64,000 nt of DNA, from NCBI GenBank assembly GCA_013368375.1, contig JAACJP010000020.1, positions 558,001-622,000 of the forward strand. The letters run 5' to 3'. The DNA comes from Tricholomella constricta. Its lineage: Eukaryota; Basidiomycota; Agaricomycetes; Agaricales; Lyophyllaceae. Both the position numbers and the translations under genes were made by a program. Under the pieces are notes generated by a model. The model was given only the letters and a program-made list of their open reading frames with translations. It did no database searches and was not told where the DNA came from. Shown one piece after another: positions 44,901-55,282 of this stretch. Each line of letters begins with the position of its first letter. The stretch's first letter is position 1.

Positions 44901-45005
44901 GCGGGGCAGGCGGAAAGCAAGGGAGTCGTCGATAACGGGCGGGTCGTCATATCCAGCGTCGCTGGCGAGTCGTGGTATGGCGAAGGCGCGCGAGTCGAAG
45001 GACAT
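41916..45005 (-). pseudogene. Gypsy-2 additional ORF (unknown protein, about 1000 residues originally)
   Basis: Same strand as gag-pol, between pol and the 3' LTR, where retroviruses have env. The start is MSFDSRAFAIPRLASDAG (ATG at 45005). Then follow blocks such as AQTPFLPGVVPENLLLMIPK, DYTVSPQMVCRQVWRGFILL, TTEPAKGRVKREYIARLKKW, MGAWINGSREHESLWLLSQN, a Pro/Ser-rich acidic region and an Arg-rich end (RIGRNERNRRRRGRGH). No signal peptide or membrane span, so it is not an envelope. I recall similar proteins annotated as hypothetical in many mushroom genomes. Breaks: a deletion/frameshift near 44870, a shift near 42910, and in-frame TGA at 44389, 43504 and 42669. Confidence 0.75.
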
Positions 45006-45126
45006 GTTTTTAAAGGAAATGAAGGCGGGTTTCAGATGTTTTTACGTGGTCAGGGCGCTCAGCCTCGAATTTTACGTTGCGTATGTTAGTACCTCGACGT
45101 CGACGCGGTAGGCGATCGCGAACTAT

Positions 45127-45290
45127 CCGTCACACAAGACACTTCGTGTCAGTTCCGAAGTCGTTCTTATGGTCCGAAGGCCGTCACACAAGGCACTAAG
45201 TGTCGGTTCCGAGCCTCTTGTCGCGTAGAGTGGTCCGAGGGCCGTCACACAAGACACTAGGTGTCGGTTCCGGAGCCCTTTGACGCGTAA
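45127..45290. repeat. Three ~57-bp tandem repeats between Gypsy-2 pol and the additional ORF
   Basis: Units start CCGTCACACAAG at 45127, 45181 and 45242. Each contains a small hairpin (GACACTAGGTGTC type) followed by GGTTCCGA. Non-coding; could be part of the leader of a subgenomic or spliced RNA for the additional ORF, but that is only a guess. Confidence 0.75.
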
Positions 45291-45471
45291 ACAATAGGAT
45301 GGATTAGGGAAGAAATAGGTGATTTGATCGTCGTAACCGACGATCCGAGCTTATTAGACTATTAGGAATATGGTGAGGGGTTTTAGTAGGCGATGGGCGA
45401 AGAGGAAGGGTCGTCGTCAAGAGATGAAAAAGATTTGATGGCGTGTTGAAGTTGCTTCGGCATCCAGCGGC

Positions 45472-46094
45472 TTATGTGAGCTTTCGCAGCACGTGATACT
45501 CGCGCTTCAAAGCCGGCGTGTTTCGCAGGGCATACTCGGATACCCAGCTGTCATCGGCGGGATCGTACCCTTTCCAGCGTATCAGGTACATTCGCCGGTT
45601 ACCCTCCTTGCGACTAGTCAACTTGTGACCTAATATGGCCTCCACTTCATATTCTTCCGAAGCCATGAAGTCGCACGTAGAAGGTAGGGTAGTTCGCTCT
45701 CTGAATTGTTCGTCCGACGGTGTGTATTTGCGTAGGTGCTCGATGTTGAAGATAGGGTGCATGGGGTAGGAATCGGGGAGTGTAAGCCTGTATACCATAG
45801 GATTTACTTTCTCCATTACTTCGAAAGGGCCAACATGTCGTTGGATAAGCTTTCTTCCGGTTCCTTCGACATCCACGAGCTCCAAGGAGTGCGGGTTCAC
45901 AAGAGCCCAGTCTCCCTCTTTAAATTCCGTTAGAGGGCGTCGTCCTTTGTTGTAGGCTTTAGCTTGCCTTTCTTGAGCTAGGACTACAGCGTCACGCGCG
46001 TTCTTTCGATGTAACTCTAGTTCTTCCATAAAATCCTTGCTTCTTTGACTAGCAATGAAGGATCTCGAAACGGGATCGACGGCGGGAGCCACGA
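45472..46094 (-). CDS. Gypsy-2 pol, C-terminal end with chromodomain
   Basis: Continues the integrase after the nested element: APAVDPVSRSFIASQRSKDF, then a GPFEVMEKVNPMVYRLTLP segment and a chromodomain (EYEVEAILGHKL, YLIRWKGYDPADDSWVSEY). Such chromodomains steer integration to chromatin marks in chromoviruses. It ends at a TGA at 45472. The first codons visible in the raw frame, 46095-46137, belong to the nested element's LTR. Confidence 0.9.
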
Positions 46095-46324
46095 TGAAAG
46101 CCTGTCGTCGATTAGGCTCACTGGGTTGCGGTCCCACAAGTTAACAGGACCACAGTGTATTCTCGAGAACGCGAGGGGATACAGGACGGGGTTACGGTAC
46201 GATGATCTATACTAGATTAAGGTTCAGTGTCCATATATGGTACGTGTCAGTTAATGTGATAAGGTTCGAAGGTCACGTGAAGATTAAGAGTCCGCGCGCG
46301 TAAGGCTGGGGCGCCAGGCTTACA
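46095..46324 (-). repeat. 3' LTR of the gag-only element
   Basis: 230 bp. One difference from the 5' copy (GGTACGATG here, GGTGCGATG there). Confidence 0.93.
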
Positions 46325-46527
46325 CCCCTCCCCACTTTAAAACCTTGTCCACTACTCCAAATTCCCCGGAAGTCCTCTGACAATGTGGGGTCCTAGGCAG
46401 CAGAGTGCATAAGTCTACGTCCAGAAAAACGGCGCGGTGACGGAAAACGGCAGTGCGGCCAGCCAGTGGCAAAAACATTGGAAAAAAACGATTGGCGATA
46501 ATGTGGGAAAGGGAAGGGGACGTGGGG

Positions 46528-47436
46528 CTAGTCGGTCTCAGAATCGGTCTCGTCGTCAAGGTAGAACTGGTCATCCTCATGAGGATAGTCGACAGTGGCT
46601 AGGACTGCTGCAGTGATCTCGGATTTGACGAAGTCAGGTCCTGGGAGAATACCTTTGGCGGCATCTCCTGGGCATTTACGACGCTGGTGGTTAATCCATC
46701 CCGGATCAGCAGGAGTCTTCTTACATTTCCAGCAGCCACCAGCAGCAGTAAGACGGTCCTGTTCTGCACGTTCTTCATCGGTGAGAGGACGGAAAGGGCG
46801 GCTGAGGGCGAGAGAGACAGGGGTGGGGGTGGAGGATGTGCTGAGAGATGGACCGGAGGCAGGGAGACGAGAAGAGGATCGACCACTCGCCTCAACGATG
46901 ATACTCTCCCACTGCATGGACATGAGGGAGATCAGATCGTCAACAGTGATAATGTCGATGTCGAAGTCAGGTAGAGCCATGATACGAAGGAGGAGGATAG
47001 AGTGGGCATGGAAGAGGAGCTGGTACTTGTAGATGGTGGGAGTGATGACAGTGGATCCCGCAAGATTTCGAGCCTCCATGAGGGCCGCTGAATACTCCGC
47101 GAATGACTGCCTTCCCTGAGAGCAAAGGAAGAACGTACGAAGGGCAATAACCTTGTACCCCTTGGCCATGAACCTCTTCCGAATCTGCTTTTCAAATTCC
47201 TCCCACGTCGCCAGCTTCAAAAACTCCTTCCTTCCAGCATTCCACCAGGCCGCGGCGGACGGCTCATGCAGCTGAGTGCCTGTCAGCCGGATCTTGGTGA
47301 CGACGCCAAGCTCCGGGGATTTTTCGGACTTGGTAGCGGCATAGATAGCAAAGCCATCTTCACATTGACTAAGCCAGTCGTTGATAGCAGAGGGGGTGAT
47401 GGGGCCAGCAAAGGGAGCAATAATTTTGGAAGCCAT
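46528..47436 (-). CDS. Gag protein of the nested non-autonomous element
   Basis: The first ATG in frame is at 47436 (MASKIIAPFAGPITPSAIND), giving about 302 residues; the frame is open upstream without an ATG. It shows a retrotransposon gag core: AAWWNAGRKEFLKLATWEEF, then IRKRFMAKGYKVIALRTFFL. An unusual zinc-knuckle-like motif follows, CWKC then H-x4-C (GWINHQRRKC), with a long central spacer. The C-terminus is acidic (YLDDETDSETD). Likely role: particle or RNA packaging for mobilisation. The frame is intact, which fits the recent insertion. Confidence 0.85.
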   Translation of the reverse strand: MASKIIAPFAGPITPSAINDWLSQCEDGFAIYAATKSEKSPELGVVTKIRLTGTQLHEPSAAAWWNAGRKEFLKLATWEEFEKQIRKRFMAKGYKVIALRTFFLCSQGRQSFAEYSAALMEARNLAGSTVITPTIYKYQLLFHAHSILLLRIMALPDFDIDIITVDDLISLMSMQWESIIVEASGRSSSRLPASGPSLSTSSTPTPVSLALSRPFRPLTDEERAEQDRLTAAGGCWKCKKTPADPGWINHQRRKCPGDAAKGILPGPDFVKSEITAAVLATVDYPHEDDQFYLDDETDSETD

Positions 47437-47770
47437 GGTAGACAGGGGGGCAGGGGAAGGGGATTGTGATGCGAGAGAGGGAGGGATGATCTGTTTGGGA
47501 AGCGCTACACGAGGTGGGAGCCGGAAGGGACAAGGGAAGGTGCCAAAAAAGGGTGGATGGTCCTCGGCCTCAGATTCATCGTCCGAGAGGTGGTCAGGGG
47601 CAGACAGCTGGGGTTTTCGGAAACGAGGGGATGGTTTGAGAGGAGGAAGGATGGGAAGGTTGTATAGAGATGTGGTGTGGCGGGTGAAACGGATGGGGGT
47701 GTCGTTATCCAGGGTGGCCAGCAGATAAGATAACAAGCAAAGAAGCACAGTAGCTGGTGTTAAAAAAAAG

Positions 47771-48000
47771 TGAAAGCCTGTCGTCGATTAGGCTCACTGG
47801 GTTGCGGTCCCACAAGTTAACAGGACCACAGTGTATTCTCGAGAACGCGAGGGGATACAGGACGGGGTTACGGTGCGATGATCTATACTAGATTAAGGTT
47901 CAGTGTCCATATATGGTACGTGTCAGTTAATGTGATAAGGTTCGAAGGTCACGTGAAGATTAAGAGTCCGCGCGCGTAAGGCTGGGGCGCCAGGCTTACA
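47771..48000 (-). repeat. 5' LTR of the gag-only element
   Basis: 230 bp, immediately followed on the minus strand by CTTTTTTTTAACACC. I cannot see a standard tRNA primer-binding site there. Confidence 0.93.
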
Positions 48001-51000
48001 CACGACACCAGCAGTAGTCTGCGGTTTGTAGCCCATCAGTAGGAAGTTAGGCGCGTACGTGGTTGACGAGTGTACGGCCGAGTTGTACGCGTGGGCCAAA
48101 GCCGTCAGCCATTGGGCCCAGGAGGATCGATCAGTAGCTACATAGGCTCGTAGCATTTGCTCGATCGTGGCGTTCAAGACTTCGGTCTGACCGTCCGTTT
48201 GAGGATGGTGAGCAGAAGATAGAGCCATTACGCTTCCGTAGCTCTCTACTACTGATCTCCAGAACGCTGTGGACCATCTTTTATCCCGATCAGCAATTAT
48301 CCTCTCAGGTAGTCCGTACACGTTTGCAACCCGATCCACGAATATTCGCGCGAAGCCTTCTTGTGATAATGTTTTGTGAGTGGGAATGAATAGCCCGTAC
48401 TTCGTGAGTTTGTCGACGATAACTAAGACGGCCGTATACTTCAACTCTCCGGAAGGAGGTAAGCCCGTAATCAGGTCCAATGACACCGTCGCAAACGGCC
48501 GGGCAGGTACGTGAGCGGGCCTGAGTCCTCCCATTTTTCCTAGGCGGCTGGTCTTAATCTTTTGACAAACGTCACAGGACGACATGAAGTCGAAAGTGTC
48601 TTTGGACATCGTGGGCCAGAAGAACAAGTCTTTCAAGCGAAGCAATAACCTTCTGGGTCCTTCATGAGCGCCTTCGAACGGGGACTCATGTATCCACTTC
48701 AGAATAAAGTTAATCTGATCTTTCAGAATGCATAGTCTGGTATTCCAGTCCGCGTCTACGAAATAGAGTAATCTGTTGTTACCTCGCTAAAAACGAGACG
48801 GAGTGAGGAGTTTCTGAGCGTTGGGCACTTCCTCGGGGTATTTTTTGGCAAAGTAATGGTCTTCCGGGTACGCTTTGCAGAATCGATTGACTAAGTCCGG
48901 ATGTATGGATACTAGCAGATGAGACTTTTTATTCCAGTCCTCGTCTACGATATCTAGCGGTTTACGGATTCCCGTAGGGTAGGTCCAGTGGCCCCGTCTG
49001 GGAAAGGGAGATCTTCGATTGGGTTATCATCCCCTTCTCGGTCGTTTCCCGAGGATTTACCCCGCGGTTCAGCTGAAGCTTCACCATCGCTTGGGTCTTC
49101 TCGTCGGTTTGCTTTCGCGACACCGTTCCGAGTTTGAACCGCGTGTGTTTCCTTGTCTACGACTTCTTCCCACCACCATACTGAGAAGGCGGCTTTCTTA
49201 GCCGGGGCGTAAGTGCTGGCGTCTTCAGCAGTCTGGGCGACTGTTTGAGCTGCTTCGTCTGGGGTTATTGAAGGGCGAATTGGGGAGTTATGAGGCGGAG
49301 CTCTAGGCAGCCTCGAAAGAGGGTCCACGTTAGAATGGACTCTGCCAGGTCGATGTACTATTTTGAGACCCGGGTAGGCAGCATATACAGCCCCCCACGC
49401 CGCTAACCTCCAGTTTGCGTTTTCATACACGCGCGCCCACTGTAAGGCTGCGTGATCCGTAATGAGAATGACGGTTTCTCCTTCTATGAAAGGTTGAAAT
49501 TTGACGAGAGCCTCCTTGGCTCCGAGAGCCTCTCGTTCTGTAGCGCTGTAATTGTGTTCTGCTGAGGATAGAGTCCTGCTCCAGTAGCATATTACTCGTT
49601 CAACCCGTACTATGGTAGTATCGAGGGTATCTGCCCATGTCACCGGGCCAAGTTTTTCATCCACGTCCTTAGTGAGAGTAGGCACCAGGGAGGGTACGGT
49701 GACGCCCTCCGACCAAGCGCGGGATAGCCGATCATACATTGGAGTGCCCTTCAAGTCCAGGACAGACATAGACTGGACTTGTTGTAGACTCGCTCCTAGC
49801 GCGAAGTCGGATGTGTCGGTGTAAAGGCGATATGGGGCCCCCCATTCCGGATGACCGAGAACGGGAGCATTGGACAGCGCGTTCTTAATCTGCCGAAAGG
49901 CGAGTTCATGCTCGGCTGTCCAGGACCACTTAACTCCTTTTTTTAACAACGTGAACAAGGGCGTGGCCATAAAGGAATAATGTGGCACGTAGGCGAAGAA
50001 GTAAATTACCATGCCTAGGAATTTCTGGAGATCTGCTACGGAGCGAGGGCTAGCGAGGTCCATTATGGCGCTAACCTTCTCCTGATGCGTAGACAGCCCC
50101 AGCCGGGACACCTTCTGTCCTAGCAAGAGGATAGAGGCGTAGCCAACGAAGCATTTCGCGGGAGACAAGGTAATCCCCGCGGTCGAGATAGCGCTGAGCA
50201 CGCGGTCTAGATGGACTAGGTGATCTTCCCAAGACTTCGAGAATACGACGATGTCATCGATGTAGACTAGAGTGAACAGCCATAAATAAGGCGCGAGTAC
50301 GCCTTGCATGATGCGTTGAAAAATGGAGGGTCCGTTCCGGAGACCGAAAGGCATCCGTTTGAATTGGAACAATCCTAAATGACAGCGAAACGCTGTGCGT
50401 TCCTTCGCGTCGTCCGCCATTTCCAGCTGAGTGAATCCGGCTAACGCGTCGAAGGAGGACAGTACTTGAGAACCCGACAAAGTTTGAATAATTTCAGATT
50501 GCCTTGGGATAGGAAATTCATCCGGAATGGTTTTGGCGTTCAACTTTCGATAATCCACGACTAATCGAGGTTTCCCGTTGCGGTAGACTACTACGACGGG
50601 GAAGCCCCAGGGGCTCCGAGAGGGCTCAATAATGTCCGCTTCAAACCAAGCGGCAATCTGTTTATCAATCACCTCCCGTTTAGCGGGCGACGCTCCGTAC
50701 ATAGGAATCGATATAGGTTGTGTGCCTGGTTGCAGAGGTACGTTGACACGAGCATCGACCTTGCCGAGCCGTCCGTCCAATCCGAAAGCATTGCGGTTCC
50801 GTCGCAATACTTCCAGTAATCGGGGTTTAATATCTTCGGGAATGTCGGGGCCCAAGTTCACCAAACTCGCAATGTCTCCGAGCGCAGGCTCATCAGGCAG
50901 AGCGGTGGTTTTAGGGCCCCAGTTGTTGTTGGCAGCTAGACGATCGTCTTCTGTTGGAGTCTCCGTCGGGCTGGCGGTGGCGAGATCTTGGGCTCTCAAG

Positions 51001-52130
51001 GAACCTTCGATAACCGTCTTCAAAGCTTCCGCTGACGCAGCGTACTTCTCCCATTGTTCAGGACTAGAGGGCTTGTCCGCGTATACCGCCGGATCCTTTA
51101 AATAGCCGACAATGTCGCCTTTACGAATGTACCATGGAGTAGTGGAGGGGTTGGCAATTGGGAGGTAGGCATGGTGGCGGTTGATCCAAGTTGAAGGAGC
51201 GGCCATGACACTGACGTCGGGGCTGCCGATAACCACCTTCTCGACTATCCAGTCGGTCAAGTCTCCGAATTCTGCAGTCACAGGAACATTATGAACAGTT
51301 CCAGCGCTTATAAGCTTGTCTTCAGCCGCGAGGACTGGGGGATCAGTGAGACCAAACTCCCGATCGCGTACACGGCCTCGTCGGACCGCTTTTGTTCGCA
51401 CAAATGACTGTACTTTAAAAGCCTTTCGGATTCCAAAGCCTAAGTCTACCGTCTGCGCTGAAGAGGCGGGTATAACCAAGTCCGAATTGCCAACGAGCAC
51501 TTCGCAATGTCCAGTTACATGCCGGGTTAACCCTAGCTCGTAAGTGGTCTGGAAATCCTCTCCAAGGAGGATTGGCACCTTCATATCTCGGACGACGTAT
51601 GCTTCAAGATCGAAGCTTACTACTCTGTGGTCCGCTGTTTCCGCAAAGAGTTTCGTTTTAACGTAGCCAAGAACCTTTGCTTGTCCAGTGAGATGGTATA
51701 GCTTAATTCTTAGACCGTCTTTAGGGTTTGCGATTCCTGGTATCGTCTTCCAGAACTCTTCCGAGATGAGTGTTATGTCAGCGCCCGAATCGAGTCGACC
51801 TTGTACAAGCTCAGACTCTATCGAACCCACGCGTGCCCTGATATGCAGCGCTCTAGATCCTAAGGAACTGAGGCCGTCCGGTAGGGACTGAGCCTTTCGA
51901 GCTGTGACGATTTCTACGTAGGACGGAGGGGGGTCGAGGTTCGTTGCTTCTGATGCAGTCGCGTTACTAGTCGGTACCTCTCGCGAAGACTTTTTAGCAA
52001 CTTTTCGTTCAGCGAACATTACTCTCCTCCTGTGATTCCGGTTTTCACCGTAAAAAGCACTGGGGAAAGCGTCCGAGAGATGAACGTAAGGAGTTTCTGT
52101 CGTAGAGGGCTCTTCTTCAGGCTCGTGCAT
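48001..52130 (-). pseudogene. Gypsy-2 pol: protease, reverse transcriptase, RNase H, integrase core
   Basis: From 52130: protease (GRLDSGADITLISEEFW), a linker with LGEDFQTTYELGL, reverse transcriptase (VVDYRKLNAKTIPDEFPIPR, GFTQLEMADDAKERTAF, active site YIDD), RNase H (LYTDTSDFALGASLQQ, ITDHAALQW). A frameshift near 48960 then moves the frame to DIVDEDWNKKSHLLVSIHP; an in-frame TAG at 48789-48787 follows, and the integrase finger and core (SCDVCQKIK, SLDLITGLPPS, HHPQTDGQTEVLN) run to the nested element. The polypeptide continues at 46094. Pol overlaps gag by about 110 bp in a different frame. Confidence 0.92.
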
Positions 52131-54955
52131 ATGTAGCAGGATCCGTTAGGGCGTCTGTCACTAGATACGCTGTCATCTCTAGTAAAAGCATATCCCTTCA
52201 CGGTTTTCCCTTCAGGCCATGGAGGTTTCTTAGTGTTCGACGCTTGGTTCCTATTCGTGAATCTTCGATCCGCCGTGTTGGCGTCCTTGACCTCTTCTTC
52301 AGGAGCAGGCGGTTCAGCGGTTTCCACTGGCTCCTCATCCGTCACCACCTCCGCGACGTTAGCGTTTCGTCGGGAAGGGTTCCGAAAGAAAGAGCGAGGG
52401 TTGCGGATCTTCTCCGCTAAACTCCAAACTCCAACTAAACTTTCGGCCATGCGCGTAGCGGTAGCCATTAAGACCAAGACTGACGGGCATAAGTTCTCGT
52501 TTAAGATGTTATCCCATTCTGTGGGTTTGGTACGAAGAACTCGCGCGACTACAATAGGCCCGTCGAGGTCTTCGGGGTATAAGAAAGAATGGTATCGAAT
52601 GCGTCTTTGCAAGTAGTCAATGGGCATTTCCTTCTCATGGTTCGTCTGTCGGAACCTCATTTCTTCGAATTCGAACGTGCGGGCGCGCACCCAATTATCG
52701 TCGAGGAATTGATAGCGAATAGCTAGGAGCATGACGTTCCAGTCGCGGGACAGTTCCACTCGGATATTCTGGGGTAGAGCGTCCCACCAGTCGAGTACAC
52801 GACCAGTCCAATTGGATGGAGCTAGCTTGGCTAGTCCTATTCGCATCTTGTTACTTAAGTCCGCTAGTTTAGCCATAGAGCTGATATAGCTTAACGCGGA
52901 CTCTCCCATTCCATCCCATGAAGGTATAACGGTAGAGTTCAGCTTGTTGTTGAGTTGCCACTCCTCGATATCCCATTCGGGGCCTTCATGAGGGATTTCG
53001 TTCCCGTTCGAGCCATCAGGGTTGGGGCCTCCGCCACCGCTGCCTCCGTTTGGCGGGTTTCCAGGATTTCCGCCTCCGGGGGGTTCCCGGAGACCACCTC
53101 GGTGTCCAGGATTACCTCCGTTAGGATTTATGCCGCCCGGCGGTTGGCCGGTCGGACCACCTCCATAGCCTCCTTTCTTGTCTCGGTCCGGAGGGCCAAT
53201 TCCCAACAAGTCGAGGAGGGAACCGGGTGGGTTGTGCGGAGCATTCTGGTACGAATGGCTGGTCCATGCAGTAGGCGGGGGTATCAGCGTAGGTTGAACG
53301 GCGTAGTTCGCGGATTTAGTTCGAGATTCGGGAGGTATCGTCAATGGCCCCCCATTCCCAGTATTAGCGTTGTTCGACGCTGCCGTAGTGACTGATCCTA
53401 CTCTTTCGAAGGAAGAAAGAGTTCCTACTCCAGGTAAGGAAGAAACAGTATGTTTCTTCGCAATATTCGATATAGACTCGGGAAGCTCGAAACGTATATT
53501 CCGAGCCGTTGAGATGGTAGGAAACGGCGGATTCTCAGATCTAGTGGAACCGTTGCCGTTCGTTATCTTCTCGCGTTTGTAGTAATAAGCATTCTCGTTT
53601 TTAGCTTCTTCATCTCGGATAAGGTTCTGTTGCGCAGAATAAAGCGAGTTTCCTTCGTCGAGCTGGTAGTCCGGTCGAATAGTAAGCTTACGGAGTTCGG
53701 TCCTTGGAGAATGTAACCCAAAGATCGATCGAAGAGAGGTACGCGTAGAATTGTAGGAGCTGATGGAGTCCACGTCTTCAGGGCGATTAAATATACGATC
53801 CAAACTCTTGAAAAAGTTTCGGATGTGTATGGCCGCAGTCTCAGTTCTCCTCTGGAAGAGGGTCACTGTCAACAGTACGTCCTTCCGATGAGGGTTCCAT
53901 CCCAACGATCGTAATAGCTTGAAGTCCGGGTCTAGCTTAAATCTATTCTTTATTCCTAGACAAAGGAATTCGGCGAAGGCGTGAAGAATTTGATGTACCG
54001 CGAGAAGTAGTTGGGCGATCTCTTCGAGTCTCGGTTTGTTGAGCGAATACATTCGAGTAGCTCTGTCTCCGTATTGTACGAGCTCGTCTACGGACAACCT
54101 CAGCTTCTGAAATTCTTGAATGGCGGAGCTGAGGTTTATCCACAGCAAATCGTTATGCGGGGCAGTCCAACGGATTATTAACTCCCGGACGATGTCCGAT
54201 TCCGCTTTGTCTCATCCCGGGAGGAGACCATCCACTCCTCCGAATTGGGTTATGGGGTCGTAGTCTACGGAGGGGTCGAAGTCCGGGTGATAACGATAGT
54301 TCGAACACGAGATTGGTTCGTCTCGAATGATCAGGTCTCGGACGGCAGGTAGGTCTTCGAATATGAGGGAATGTGTATTGTATCCCGTCGGCTTCTTCGG
54401 TCGCTCCGTGGCATTGGATTCGGCATTGGAGGGGTTCTCGGTCGCTTCGGATGGAGAGGGCGACGGAGTAAGATTATGTAGATATCCCAGAGTCGGCACA
54501 GTCGACACGGAGCATTCATCTTCAGACCTGAAGCTGGCTGAACTGGTCGTTCCAGCGGGGAAGTTTCCTGGAAGGTGGGGAGGAGGGTCGTGGGTTTCCG
54601 CACCGTTGCCACCACTGAACCTAGGTTCTTGGATTTCCGCAACGTTACCACCACTGAACGTAGCCTCCAATTCGAGTAGAGGTCCTTTCCCAGCGGGAAG
54701 GAAGGGTCCTTTGGCTGATTGATCGGGATCAGGTACTTCCTCGACCGAGGGGGAACGATCACGTTGACCTCGAGGGTTTCGATCCTTCTCGGTTTCCTCA
54801 CCGACGGAAGGGACGGTTTTCGATAGAGGGCTCTTAGCAGGCAGGGCAGCAGGGGTAGTCCCAGAAGCTAGTCGGGCGAAGCACGCTTAGTTCCAGTTGG
54901 AACAGCTGCTCCTCTGGCGGGCGAGGCGCCTAGGGAACGTTTGGGCGGCATCTCG
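52019..54955 (-). pseudogene. Gypsy-2 gag
   Basis: Start MPPKRSLGASPARGAAVPTG at 54955. An early shift moves to the frame that runs SGTTPAALPAKSPLSKTVPS to LLPG, an in-frame TGA at 54212, then DKAESDIVRELIIRWTAPHN onward to 52019. It has a Gly/Pro-rich middle (GGNPGHRGGLREPPGG), a capsid-like region (WTGRVLDWWDALPQNIRVEL, IRYQFLDDNWVRARTFEFEE), and near the C-terminus the first half of a zinc knuckle (GSCYIC) whose H and C are missing, probably through deletion at the gag-pol overlap. Confidence 0.85.
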
Positions 54956-55282
54956 CTATAGTCACTTAGTCGATTCGTCGTCTTCTCCCTTTTAAGGTAG
55001 CTTAAGCGGGAGAGCGAAGACTCTTGTGATAATGCTCCTAGGGGTAGCGAGATCCGAAACACTTTACAATTTCGTTTTGAAGTTTTCACTGCCGGCCAAG
55101 AGTTGTACGTGAGGGCAAACAGGGGAGAGCATGTGCAGACTGAATTTTGAATTTGCAAAAGGTAGAGATCCGTCGGCCGACGACGGTAGGAAGATCGTTC
55201 GTATCGTACGATGAATCGTCATCTTGATTTTACAGGGCAGGACTTCACTTCACTTGATTGAAGTCCGCGGTGCCCCCACCAT

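Larger units (their letters stand above)
46095..48000 (-). mobile_element. Gag-only LTR element (TR-GAG-like, non-autonomous) nested in Gypsy-2 integrase
   Basis: Two 230-bp LTRs (46095-46324 and 47771-48000; on the minus strand TGTAAGCC to GGCTTTCA) differ at one position. A 5-bp target-site duplication CACGA flanks the element (46090-46094 and 48001-48005). A purine tract AAAGTGGGGAGGGG precedes the 3' LTR. The only ORF is a gag; there is no room for pol. Removing the element restores the integrase frame (PQTTAGVVAPAVDP). It must be moved by proteins of another element. Confidence 0.93.

Noticed and set aside
41916..45005. Envelope gene of an endogenous retrovirus
   Set aside because: Position fits but there is no signal peptide, membrane anchor or cleavage site; treated as an accessory ORF of a fungal Gypsy element.
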